From a virus, in the IMG/VR virus record IMGVR_UViG_3300042934_000514, positions 1 through 39,297 of that record: DNA of 39,297 nucleotides; one strand, written 5' to 3'. The position numbers and the translations under genes were made by a program. The notes under the pieces were generated by a model. That model was not told the DNA's origin, ran no database searches, and saw nothing but the letters and a program-made list of their open reading frames with translations. Shown piece after piece: positions 12,596 through 20,219 of the stretch. Position 1 is the stretch's first letter, and the number at the start of each line of letters is the position of its first letter.

Positions 12596-14298
12596 AAAAG
12601 CGCAAGTCGTCACTAAAAAAGTATCCAATCGCTTATAACCCCATTATAGAATATTGGAATAAAATCGAAACTGGAGAAGAGATAGTATCTGACAAAGTAA
12701 GAAGGATATATAAAAAGCTAGTATCAGATATTTATGACACCACTTCCGTTTATGAATATGACTCTAAGAGAGCAAACCACGCAATAGAGTTTATAGAAAA
12801 CTTCTGTAAACACTCTAAAGGTAAATGGGGCGGTCAACCAATTATATTAGAATTGTGGCAAAAAGCATTTTTAGCCGCAGCCTTTGGTTTTGTTCATAAA
12901 ATAGATGGTACAAGAAAATACAGAGAAGTATTATTAGTAGTTGCTCGTAAAAATGGTAAATCTACTGTTGCATCAGGTATAGGTCTTTATCTACAAGTCG
13001 GTGATGGTGAAGCTGGTTCGGAAGTTTATGCAGTAGCAACTAAAAAGGACCAGGCAAAATTAGTATGGCTTGAAGCAAAACGAATGGTTAAAAAGTCACC
13101 AGTACTACTTAGAAGAATTAAACCGCTAGTTGGTGATTTAATTAGTGATTGGAATGATAGTTCATTTAAACCTCTTGGCTCAGATAGTGAAACACTTGAT
13201 GGTTTAAACGTACACGGAGCTATGATGGATGAAATTCATGCTTGGAAAGATAAAAATCTCTATGACGTTGTAGTCGATGGTACATCTTCACGTGAACAAC
13301 CTATGATATTTATGATTACAACAGCAGGAACTGTTAGAGAATCTGTTTATGATATGAAATATGAAGAAGCCGAAATGTTATTAAATGGATTTGACAACGA
13401 GGATGGTTATAAAGATGATAGATTTCTACCAATAATTTACGAATTAGATAATCGTAGTGAATGGACTGATCCTAGTACATGGAGAAAAGCCAATCCAGGA
13501 CTAGGAACAATAAAAAAATTAGATCAATTAGAAACTAAAGTAAATAAAGCAAAATCAAATTCTCTTTTAGTAAAGAATTTACTATGTAAGGATTTTAATA
13601 TAAGAGAAACTTCAAGCGAAGCGTGGTTAACATTTGAGCAGTTAAACAACACGGAAAAATTCAATATATTAGACTTAAAACCTTCCTATGGTATTGGTGG
13701 TTGTGACTTATCAAGCACAACAGACTTAACCGCAGCGAAGGTTATTTTTATGGTACCGAATAATCCTGAGATTTATGTTATGCAAATGTATTGGCTACCT
13801 GAAGATTTACTAGATCAAAGGTCAAAAGAAGATAAAATTCCATATAACATTTGGTATGACATGGGATTACTTAGAGTCTCACCAGGTAATAGTGTTCATC
13901 CGAAGTATGTTACTGAATGGTTTTTAGAGTTAAGAGATGAGTACGGACTTTACTTACCATGGATAGGATATGATTCATGGTCTGCTAAATATTGGGTTGA
14001 AGAAATGCAAAATCATTTTGGTGTTGAAGCCATGATTCCGGTAATTCAGGGCAAAAAGACTTTATCAAGTCCGATGAAGCTACTAGGTGCTGACTTAGAT
14101 AGTAAGAAAATAGTTTATAACAATAATCCAATAGACAAATGGTGTTTATCTAATACAGCAATTGAAGTAGATAAAAATCTTAACATACAACCATGCAAGA
14201 CAAATAATCAACGTAGACGTATTGATGGAACAGCAGCATTATTAAATGCCTATGTAGTACTTCAAGAAAAGAAAAATGATTACATGAACATGATCTAG
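12592..14298 (+). CDS. terL: Terminase large subunit (ATPase and nuclease)
   Basis: The 568-residue motor packages DNA into the prohead and cuts it. The ATPase domain has a variant Walker A, RKNGKS (119-124, after VVA), and Walker B MMDEIHAW (D213, E214). An EQPMIFMITTAGT segment fits the coupling motif. The RNase H-like nuclease domain begins near residue 360 (YGIGGCDLSSTTDLTAAKVI) and includes GYDSWSAKYW and DGTAALLNAY. Family Terminase_1, as in HK97-type phages. Confidence 0.95.
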   Translation: MKKRKSSLKKYPIAYNPIIEYWNKIETGEEIVSDKVRRIYKKLVSDIYDTTSVYEYDSKRANHAIEFIENFCKHSKGKWGGQPIILELWQKAFLAAAFGFVHKIDGTRKYREVLLVVARKNGKSTVASGIGLYLQVGDGEAGSEVYAVATKKDQAKLVWLEAKRMVKKSPVLLRRIKPLVGDLISDWNDSSFKPLGSDSETLDGLNVHGAMMDEIHAWKDKNLYDVVVDGTSSREQPMIFMITTAGTVRESVYDMKYEEAEMLLNGFDNEDGYKDDRFLPIIYELDNRSEWTDPSTWRKANPGLGTIKKLDQLETKVNKAKSNSLLVKNLLCKDFNIRETSSEAWLTFEQLNNTEKFNILDLKPSYGIGGCDLSSTTDLTAAKVIFMVPNNPEIYVMQMYWLPEDLLDQRSKEDKIPYNIWYDMGLLRVSPGNSVHPKYVTEWFLELRDEYGLYLPWIGYDSWSAKYWVEEMQNHFGVEAMIPVIQGKKTLSSPMKLLGADLDSKKIVYNNNPIDKWCLSNTAIEVDKNLNIQPCKTNNQRRRIDGTAALLNAYVVLQEKKNDYMNMI

Positions 14299-14313
14299 AG
14301 AGGGGGTGAAGAA

Positions 14314-15522
14314 TTGGGATTATTTCAAAAACTTTTTGGTAATAAAAGTTCACCTGAAGCAGTAAACAGATTCGAGATGATTACTGACCACGGCTCTGGA
14401 TTCTATGCTTGGAATGGAAACCTTTATAAAAGTGATTTGGTAAGAGCAGCAATTAGACCAAAAACAAAAGCTGTAGGAAAGTTATTAGCAAAACACATTC
14501 TGAGTTATAAAGATACTTTTAAAGTTAATCCTCAACCATACATTAGATTTCTATTAGAAGAACCAAATCCATACATGACAGGTCAGATGCTTCAAGAGAA
14601 ATTAGCGGCACAGTTAATGCTTAATCATAACGCATTTGCTTATATTAAACGTGACGAGGTAGGTTCTGCACAGGAAATATATCCATTAAATGCTGTATCT
14701 GTTGAACAGATTGAGGGTAAGTATGGTGATTTATTTTTAAGGTTCACCTTCGCTAATGGAAAGCGTACAACGATTCCGTACGTAGATATTATTCATCTTA
14801 GAAGAGATTTTAATGAGAATGATCTATTCGGTGATTCGCCTCACGAAACATTAAAAAACTTAATGGAAGTCATAAACACTACTGACCAGGGAATAGTTAA
14901 AGCAATTAAAAATTCTATGGTCATTAAGTGGATATTGAAATTTAAAGCAGTACTTAAGCCTGGAGATAGAGACTTAGAGGTTAATAAGTTTGTAGAAAAC
15001 TTTCTTTCTATCGATAAGGGTAAGGGTGTTGCTGCAGTAGATCCTAAATATGACTTAGAACAAATTAAAAATGAAAGCTATGTACCTAATGCAGCTCAAA
15101 TGGATAGAGCCCGTGATAGGATATATAGCTTTTTTAATACCAATGAGAAAATCGTTCAAAGTAAATTTTCAGAAGATGAATGGAATGCATATTATGAAGC
15201 TGAAATTGAGCCAGACGCTAAACAATTAAGTGGAGAATATACAAGAAAGATTTTTAGCAAAACAGAACGAGGTTTTGGTAACAAAATTATTTTTGAATCT
15301 AACAGCCTACAATATGCATCAATGTCTACGAAACTTAATTTAGTACAAATGGTTGATAGGGGTGCTCTTACACCTAATGAATGGCGTGAAGTATTAAACG
15401 TAGGTCCTATTGAAGGTGGAGATAAGCCAATTAGAAGGCTAGATACAGCATTAGTGAAAGCATCTAACAACATTCAGAAAGGAGGTGGGAAACAGAATGG
15501 AAAAGCCAAAAATTCAAAATAA
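14314..15522 (+). CDS. HK97-family portal protein
   Basis: Start TTG 14314 follows AGAGGGGGTGAAG. At 402 residues it has normal length for HK97-type portals. Recognisable parts are LLEEPNPYMTGQMLQEKLAA, the NAFAYIKRDE strand, IIHLRRDFNENDLFGDSPHE and a C-terminal LTPNEWREVLNVGPIEGGDK. Twelve copies form the ring at one vertex through which DNA passes. The protease gene starts inside its 3' end (26-base overlap). Confidence 0.93.
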   Translation: MGLFQKLFGNKSSPEAVNRFEMITDHGSGFYAWNGNLYKSDLVRAAIRPKTKAVGKLLAKHILSYKDTFKVNPQPYIRFLLEEPNPYMTGQMLQEKLAAQLMLNHNAFAYIKRDEVGSAQEIYPLNAVSVEQIEGKYGDLFLRFTFANGKRTTIPYVDIIHLRRDFNENDLFGDSPHETLKNLMEVINTTDQGIVKAIKNSMVIKWILKFKAVLKPGDRDLEVNKFVENFLSIDKGKGVAAVDPKYDLEQIKNESYVPNAAQMDRARDRIYSFFNTNEKIVQSKFSEDEWNAYYEAEIEPDAKQLSGEYTRKIFSKTERGFGNKIIFESNSLQYASMSTKLNLVQMVDRGALTPNEWREVLNVGPIEGGDKPIRRLDTALVKASNNIQKGGGKQNGKAKNSK

Positions 15523-16102
15523 AGAACTCCGTTTATTCAATGGCAATGTAGAAGTTAGATCAGTTACTGAAGGTGAAAAAAGAACCATAGGTGGATACGC
15601 AATAAAGTATAACCAACAATCACAGCCTATTAGGGATAGATGGGGTGATAGATTCATAGAAGAATTTGCACCAGGTGCGTTTGATGAAAGTCTTGAAAAA
15701 AGAACTCAAAAGGCACTTTGGAATCATAAAGCAGAATTTCCTTTAGGTTCTGTGAAGTCTGGAACTTTACGAGTAAATTCAGACAACGTTGGGTTAGCAT
15801 TTGAAAATGATTTACCTTCTAATTCTTGGGGTAATGATGCTTATGAAAGTATTAATCGAGGCGATGTAGACGGTGTATCTTTCGGATTTAGATGTTTAGA
15901 AGATAAATGGTCTAAGGTAACAGTTGGTGAAGAAGAAGTTTACAAAAGAACTGTTATGAAAGCAGAGCTTTATGAGATTAGTCCCACTACATTCCCAGCT
16001 TATGAGAGCAGCGAAGTTAGTTGTAGAAGTTTAGAAGATTTTAAGAATGAGTTAAAAAACAGGGAATTGAGAAGAAAACTACTTATTCAAACGATGTTTT
16101 AA
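15497..16102 (+). CDS. HK97-family prohead protease
   Basis: ATG 15497 follows GGAGGTGGG; the frame is open upstream within the portal gene. The 201-residue enzyme has the family U35 pattern: GGYAIKYNQQSQPI, FAPGAFDESL, the H77-containing LWNHKAEFPLGSVKSGTL and the S128-containing GDVDGVSFGF. It removes the scaffolding domain of the capsid protein during head maturation. Confidence 0.92.
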   Translation: MEKPKIQNKELRLFNGNVEVRSVTEGEKRTIGGYAIKYNQQSQPIRDRWGDRFIEEFAPGAFDESLEKRTQKALWNHKAEFPLGSVKSGTLRVNSDNVGLAFENDLPSNSWGNDAYESINRGDVDGVSFGFRCLEDKWSKVTVGEEEVYKRTVMKAELYEISPTTFPAYESSEVSCRSLEDFKNELKNRELRRKLLIQTMF

Positions 16103-16115
16103 GGAGGTGAGAAAT

Positions 16116-16259
16116 TTGTCTCAGCAAAGGTTAGAAGAAATACAAGTAAGAAAATCAGCATTAACAAATACAATTGAATCTTTAAAAAAGCCTCTTAAAC
16201 CTCTTGAAAAAGAGTTGAAGGAACTTAAAGAAGAAGAAGCTCAATTAAAAAAAAATTAA
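16116..16259 (+). CDS. Small coiled-coil protein between protease and capsid genes
   Basis: TTG 16116 is 5 bases after a perfect AAGGAGGTGA. The 47-residue product is a single charged helix (LEEIQVRKSALTNTIESLKK; PLEKELKELKEEEAQLKK). Its composition resembles the N-terminal delta domain of the capsid protein that follows, so it might be a small scaffold or decoration, but this is only inference. No known family. Confidence 0.6.
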   Translation: MSQQRLEEIQVRKSALTNTIESLKKPLKPLEKELKELKEEEAQLKKN

Positions 16260-16288
16260 AAAACAATGAAAAGGAAGGTGCGTAAAGC

Positions 16289-17491
16289 ATGAATCGATTA
16301 CAACAAATTTTACAAAGAAAAGCTGAGTTAAGAACATTACTTGAGGATTCTAGTGCAGATTTAACGGCTATTGAAACAGAATTAAGAAGTTTGAACGAGG
16401 AACAAACTCAGATTGAAACTAGAAATCGTTTAATGGAAGAAGCTGGTCAAATTAATAATAGTCCAGCAGCAGGAGAAGTTAGAAACGTATTCACTCCTGG
16501 CACTCAACAACAAACAGAAATTAGAGAAGATCGTTACTCAACTTTAGAGTATAGAAATGCATTTATGAATTATGTTAAGACTGGTGTAATTTCAACGGAA
16601 CTTCGTGCTGATGCTACAACAATGACTACCGATATCGGAGCAGTTATTCCAACGACGATTATGAATGAAGTTGTTGAAAAATTAAAATCTTATGGCCAGA
16701 TCTATTCTCGTATTCGTAAGACAGCATTTAAAGGTGGAGTAAAAATTCCTACTGCATCAGTTAAGCCAGTTGCAACATGGAAGGCTGAAGGAACATTATC
16801 TGATAAGCAAAAGAAACAAATCAATACTTACATCGAGTTCAGCTATTATAAATTACAATGCCGTATTGCTACTAGCTTAGAAGCTGACACAGTTGCACTT
16901 CCAGTATTCGAAGCTACAATTGCAGCTAATATGGCTGAAGCTATTGTTGTAGCAGTAGAAATTTCTGTAATTAAAGGAACTGGAGTTGGTGAGCCAAAAG
17001 GTATCTTAACTCACACTGCAGAAATACCAGTAGCACAACAAATTGCAGTTGCATCAGCAGACGTTGGTAAGTGGGATAAATGGAAGAAGAATGTTTTCGC
17101 TAAGATTCCATTAGCTTATGAAGGTAGCGGAGTATGGTTAATGACTAAAGCTACATTTGAGGGTTATATTGATGGAATGGTAGATGCAAATGGACAACCT
17201 ATCGCTAGAACAAACTACGGCATAACTGGATCACCTGTAAGACGTTTTGGTGGATATGATGTAATTTGCGTAGAGGCTGATTATTTACCAAACTACGAAA
17301 CTGCAGTAGCAGATGATGTATTTGCGGTTTTCGTTGATCTTGGGGAATATATCTTTAATTCAAATTTACAAATGACAATGAAGCGTTACTTCGATGAAAA
17401 TACTGATGAGTGGATTGATAAGGCTACTTTAATCGGTGATGGTAAGTTACGTGATGCAAATGGAGTATTACTTCTTAAGAAGGGTGCTTAA
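16289..17491 (+). CDS. Major capsid protein, HK97 fold
   Basis: The 400-residue protein begins with a coiled-coil delta/scaffold domain (~1-100: LQQILQRKAELRTLL, IETELRSLNEEQTQIETRN). The HK97 body follows, starting near EYRNAFMNYVKTG and ATTMTTDIGAVIPTTIMNEV, with GQIYSRIRKTAFKGGVKIPT, the E-loop region, and EISVIKGTGVGEPKGIL. The prohead protease presumably cleaves after the delta domain. Ribosome site GGAAGGTGCG. A terminator follows. Confidence 0.95.
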   Translation: MNRLQQILQRKAELRTLLEDSSADLTAIETELRSLNEEQTQIETRNRLMEEAGQINNSPAAGEVRNVFTPGTQQQTEIREDRYSTLEYRNAFMNYVKTGVISTELRADATTMTTDIGAVIPTTIMNEVVEKLKSYGQIYSRIRKTAFKGGVKIPTASVKPVATWKAEGTLSDKQKKQINTYIEFSYYKLQCRIATSLEADTVALPVFEATIAANMAEAIVVAVEISVIKGTGVGEPKGILTHTAEIPVAQQIAVASADVGKWDKWKKNVFAKIPLAYEGSGVWLMTKATFEGYIDGMVDANGQPIARTNYGITGSPVRRFGGYDVICVEADYLPNYETAVADDVFAVFVDLGEYIFNSNLQMTMKRYFDENTDEWIDKATLIGDGKLRDANGVLLLKKGA

Positions 17492-17506
17492 TAGTTTAGA
17501 AGAGTA

Positions 17507-17532
17507 AGAGGGGCATACTAGCTCCTCTTTTT
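17507..17532 (+). terminator. Rho-independent terminator after the capsid gene
   Basis: AGAGGGGC-ATACTA-GCTCCTCT, 8 bp with one G-U pair, followed by TTTTCTTT. A partial stop here would give more capsid than connector mRNA. Confidence 0.85.
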
Positions 17533-17551
17533 CTTTATAAGGAGGGGCATC

Positions 17552-17821
17552 ATGCTAGAAAAAATTAAAAAATCACTAAGAGTTTCAGACGACTTTGAAG
17601 ATGAGATTTTAGATCTAATTTGTGCATGTAAAGAAGACTTAAAGCTTAGTGGAATAAAGAGAACATCAGATACTGATCCATTAATTATTCGTGCTGTTAC
17701 ATTATACTGTAAAGTTCATTTTGGTTATGATAATCCAGAAGCAGAAAGATTTCAAAAGTCATATGACATGTTAAAAACTCACTTAAGTTTATCCAGTGAA
17801 TATATAACGGTGACTACATGA
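17552..17821 (+). CDS. Head-tail connector (HK97 gp6-like adaptor)
   Basis: The 89-residue helical protein (MLEKIKKSLRVSDDFEDEIL, DLICACKEDLKLSGI, LIIRAVTLYCKVHFGY) fits the gp6-like adaptor family that forms a ring under the portal. It follows the capsid gene, as usual, and overlaps the next gene by four bases. Confidence 0.85.
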   Translation: MLEKIKKSLRVSDDFEDEILDLICACKEDLKLSGIKRTSDTDPLIIRAVTLYCKVHFGYDNPEAERFQKSYDMLKTHLSLSSEYITVTT

Positions 17822-18135
17822 GAGCAGATATGAGAAATAAAATTTCAATTCTGAGCAAAGTCAATTTACAGAATGATTATGGAGAAGTTACGGATAATTG
17901 GGAAATAATTAAATCTAACTTATGGGCTTCAAAAGAACCTATTCTAGGAAATGAGTACTTTTCAGCAAAGGCAGTACAAAGTAAAGTAGAAGTGAAATTT
18001 AGAACTCACTTTATAAGTGGCATAACTGATGAGATGAGGATACAAGAAGGTTCAGAAGTTTACGAGATTCTAAGCGCAATAAATGTTAAGTCACTGAATC
18101 GAGAATTACTTATGTATTGTAAGAAGGTGACTTAA
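17818..18135 (+). CDS. Head closure / head-tail joining protein
   Basis: This 105-residue beta-barrel protein (RNKISILSKVNLQNDYGEVT, NLWASKEPILGNEYFSA, VKFRTHFISGITDEMRI) belongs to the phage head-closure (SPP1 gp16-like) family. It plugs the connector and gives the tail its docking surface. It overlaps its neighbours by 4 bases and 1 base. Confidence 0.85.
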   Translation: MRADMRNKISILSKVNLQNDYGEVTDNWEIIKSNLWASKEPILGNEYFSAKAVQSKVEVKFRTHFISGITDEMRIQEGSEVYEILSAINVKSLNRELLMYCKKVT

Positions 18136-18575
18136 TGTCTAAAAAGTTCAAAATCGAAGGAATGAAAGAACTTGAAGAGTCATTAAAAAAACTTAACAAA
18201 ATTCCTCAAAAGTGTGTGAATAGAGCTGCCAAACAGGGAGCACAAATTGTTTTAGAATCTGCCAAAGCAAATGCACCAGAGGATATAGGCAATCTTAAGG
18301 CAGGTCTTAAATTAGTTCGTGAAAAAACAAGAGTGAGAGGAAAAAAAGTACTACAAGTAACTTTCAATAGGGATTTTAATCATATTTTCGTAAAAGTCTC
18401 TAAAACAGGTAACCGATCTTACTATCCAGCATCACAAGAGTATGGTTTTAAGACTCGAAGCGGTGGATATATACCAGGTTTTAGATATTTAAAAAAATCA
18501 ATAACTCAAAACCAACAACAGATTGAAAAGAAAATCGTTGATGTACTCTCAAAAGAAATAGACAAGTTGAAATGA
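18135..18575 (+). CDS. HK97 gp10-family tail-connector protein
   Basis: The 146-residue basic protein has the gp10 family start (FKIEGMKELEESLKKLNKIP) and the characteristic ANAPEDIGNLKAGLKL and SYYPASQEYGFKTRSG segments. Such proteins belong to the neck/tail completion region. Its ATG overlaps the preceding stop codon. Confidence 0.88.
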   Translation: MSKKFKIEGMKELEESLKKLNKIPQKCVNRAAKQGAQIVLESAKANAPEDIGNLKAGLKLVREKTRVRGKKVLQVTFNRDFNHIFVKVSKTGNRSYYPASQEYGFKTRSGGYIPGFRYLKKSITQNQQQIEKKIVDVLSKEIDKLK

Positions 18576-18584
18576 GGTGGTTAA

Positions 18585-18965
18585 GTGGACTTTGAACAAG
18601 CATTAAGGGTTGAGCTTATATCCATTCCTGAACTAAACAATAAAGTATTCCCATTATTCGCTAAAGAGGGCACTCAAACACCTTATCTTGTTTATTCAGG
18701 GAGTTATGAGCCTTTCAAAACATTAGATGGTATCACTAATGATATTAAAGGTGAATGTGACCTTAATTTAATCTGCAAAACATACGAGGAATTAAATTCC
18801 TTATGCAAAAAGATAAATGACAAACTAATAACCTTCCAATCTAGGAATATAGGAGTAAATGGGCCTTTTATACAGGACATATCAGTAAAAACACCTATCA
18901 AAGAACGTGATGGAACTTACTATGTAGCACTAATAGAAATAATCGTAAATTACGAGGAGGTATAA
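18585..18965 (+). CDS. Tail terminator-like protein (DUF3168-like)
   Basis: Start GTG 18585 follows GAGGTGGTTAA. The 126-residue product (FEQALRVELISIPELNNKVF, TQTPYLVYSGSYEPFKTLDG, YYVALIEIIVNYEEV) has the alpha/beta layout of tail terminator proteins, placed as usual just before the tail tube gene. The exact Pfam family is not certain. Confidence 0.72.
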   Translation: MDFEQALRVELISIPELNNKVFPLFAKEGTQTPYLVYSGSYEPFKTLDGITNDIKGECDLNLICKTYEELNSLCKKINDKLITFQSRNIGVNGPFIQDISVKTPIKERDGTYYVALIEIIVNYEEV

Positions 18966-18970
18966 AAAGC

Positions 18971-19366
18971 ATGAAAGCAATGGGAACATTATTTAAAATT
19001 GGTGTAAATGCAGTCGGTAATTTAACGTCAATCAATGGGTTAGAATTATCAGCAGATACTATCGAAACAACTACACTAGATAGTGCAGATGGTTATAGAA
19101 CATTTGAGCAAGGACTAAAAGATGCTGGCGAGGTTTCAATTAGTGGATATTTTGATCCGACAGATGCAACTGGTCAAATTGCATTACACACAGCATTTGA
19201 GAGTGGAACTAATTCGGCTTTTTCAATTGAATTCCCCGCAACAGCAGATTGGACATTCAACGGAGTAGTAACAGCATTCACAACAGGCGCAGAACTTGAA
19301 GATCAAGTAAGTTTTGAAGCGACAATAAAAGTAAGTGGTAAACCAACACTAACAATTACACCTTAA
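18971..19366 (+). CDS. Major tail tube protein
   Basis: The 131-residue protein has the tail-tube fold pattern: MGTLFKIGVNAVGNLTSING, DTIETTTLDSADGYRTFEQG, DAGEVSISGYFDPTDATGQI and a C-terminal FEATIKVSGKPTLTITP. Hexameric rings stack to form the tail. Ribosome site GAGGAGGT. A terminator follows, consistent with high expression. Confidence 0.9.
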   Translation: MKAMGTLFKIGVNAVGNLTSINGLELSADTIETTTLDSADGYRTFEQGLKDAGEVSISGYFDPTDATGQIALHTAFESGTNSAFSIEFPATADWTFNGVVTAFTTGAELEDQVSFEATIKVSGKPTLTITP

Positions 19367-19368
19367 AG

Positions 19369-19394
19369 GCTAGGGAAATACCCTAGTCTTTTTT
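19369..19394 (+). terminator. Terminator after the tail tube gene
   Basis: CTAGGG-AAATA-CCCTAG (stem extended by G-T at the base), followed by TCTTTTTTATT. It lies 4 bases after the stop codon. Confidence 0.85.
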
Positions 19395-19408
19395 ATTAGG
19401 AGGAAAAT

Positions 19409-19579
19409 ATGAAAGGTAATGATTATAAAATTGTCTACAACAACGGAAAATCGGAAGTTTATATAGATGGCAAAAAAATCGAGAACTTACGCTCTGTGGA
19501 GTTTGAACATAGTTTTGACTGTGTTCCAACTTTAAAGATTGAGGTCATGCCTAAATCAGTAAACTTGGAGGAAAAGTAA
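19409..19579 (+). CDS. Small phage protein, 56 aa, unknown
   Basis: ATG 19409 follows AGGAGGAAAAT. The product is beta-rich (YKIVYNNGKSEVYIDGKKIE, then PTLKIEVMPKSVNL). It may be a minor tail component, because it lies between the tube and the tail chaperones. It overlaps the next ATG by one base. The gene is short but has an ideal ribosome site. Confidence 0.62.
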   Translation: MKGNDYKIVYNNGKSEVYIDGKKIENLRSVEFEHSFDCVPTLKIEVMPKSVNLEEK

Positions 19580-19896
19580 TGTACACACCAGTTAAATTAG
19601 ATAAAACTAGAAACATATTGCTGGGTTTTGAAGCGTTAAGTTTATTCAAGAAAATTACTGGAAAAAGTCTAATGAAAATAGATTTTGATAATGAGGATAT
19701 TGAGGAATTAATTCCTTTGATTTTCTATGTTGGCCTTAAACATGAGGATAAAGAATTGACTCTAGAAGAAACTACAGCGTTAATTGATAAACACTTAGGT
19801 GTTAGTGGCGCGGTTGACTTGTTACCTAAGATAATTCAAGAATTATTTCCAGAGGATAACAACTCAAAAAACAAACAAAGGGCAGTGAAAAAATAG
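19579..19896 (+). CDS. Tail assembly chaperone G
   Basis: The 105-residue protein (MYTPVKLDKTRNILLGFEAL, EDIEELIPLIFYVGLKHEDK) occupies the lambda gpG position between tube and tape measure. Near its 3' end lies the slippery heptamer A AAA AAC (19866-19872). A -1 slip there joins residue 98 to the downstream T frame, giving a G-T fusion of about 213 residues. G and GT coat the tape measure during tail assembly. Confidence 0.85.
   Translation: MYTPVKLDKTRNILLGFEALSLFKKITGKSLMKIDFDNEDIEELIPLIFYVGLKHEDKELTLEETTALIDKHLGVSGAVDLLPKIIQELFPEDNNSKNKQRAVKK
19866..19872 (+). promoter_or_regulatory. Programmed -1 frameshift site, A AAA AAC
   Basis: In the G frame the codons are tcA-AAA-AAC. Slipping back one base re-pairs both tRNAs on AAA and continues CAA-ACA-AAG in the T frame. 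The T frame has stops at 19827 and 19857, so the slip must occur between 19860 and the G stop at 19894. The heptamer is the best slippery sequence in that window. Confidence 0.85.
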
Positions 19897-20219
19897 ACGA
19901 GGATTATGACTATGAACGCGAAAGTTTAAAACTCGCTGCCCATATGGGAATAGCAATAAGTGATTATTGGAATATGACACCAAGAACTTTTTCAATAATT
20001 GTAGATGGTTTTAAAGAACGTAAAGAACAAGAACTTAAACAACAACAGTATTTAGTTTGGTTGGGCGAAAATCTACATCGTACTAAGTATTTAAAACCGT
20101 TTAATCAAATGTTTAAAGATGAAAGTCAAGAAGAAATGACTGACAAACAAATGTTATCTAAAGTAAAGATTTTAAACGCCATGTTTGGCGGGGAGGTGAA
20201 ATCAAATGGCAGTAGTTAA
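19872..20219 (+). CDS. Tail assembly chaperone T domain (expressed as G-T fusion)
   Basis: This frame has no useful start of its own before ATG 19944, and no ribosome site precedes that ATG. It is read by -1 frameshift from G, adding about 115 residues: an acidic linker (KIDEDYDYERESLKLAA), then HMGIAISDYWNMTPRTFSII and a helical end. It overlaps the tape measure gene by 14 bases. This is the conserved GT arrangement of long-tailed phages. Confidence 0.85.
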   Translation, partial: QTKGSEKIDEDYDYERESLKLAAHMGIAISDYWNMTPRTFSIIVDGFKERKEQELKQQQYLVWLGENLHRTKYLKPFNQMFKDESQEEMTDKQMLSKVKILNAMFGGEVKSNGSS

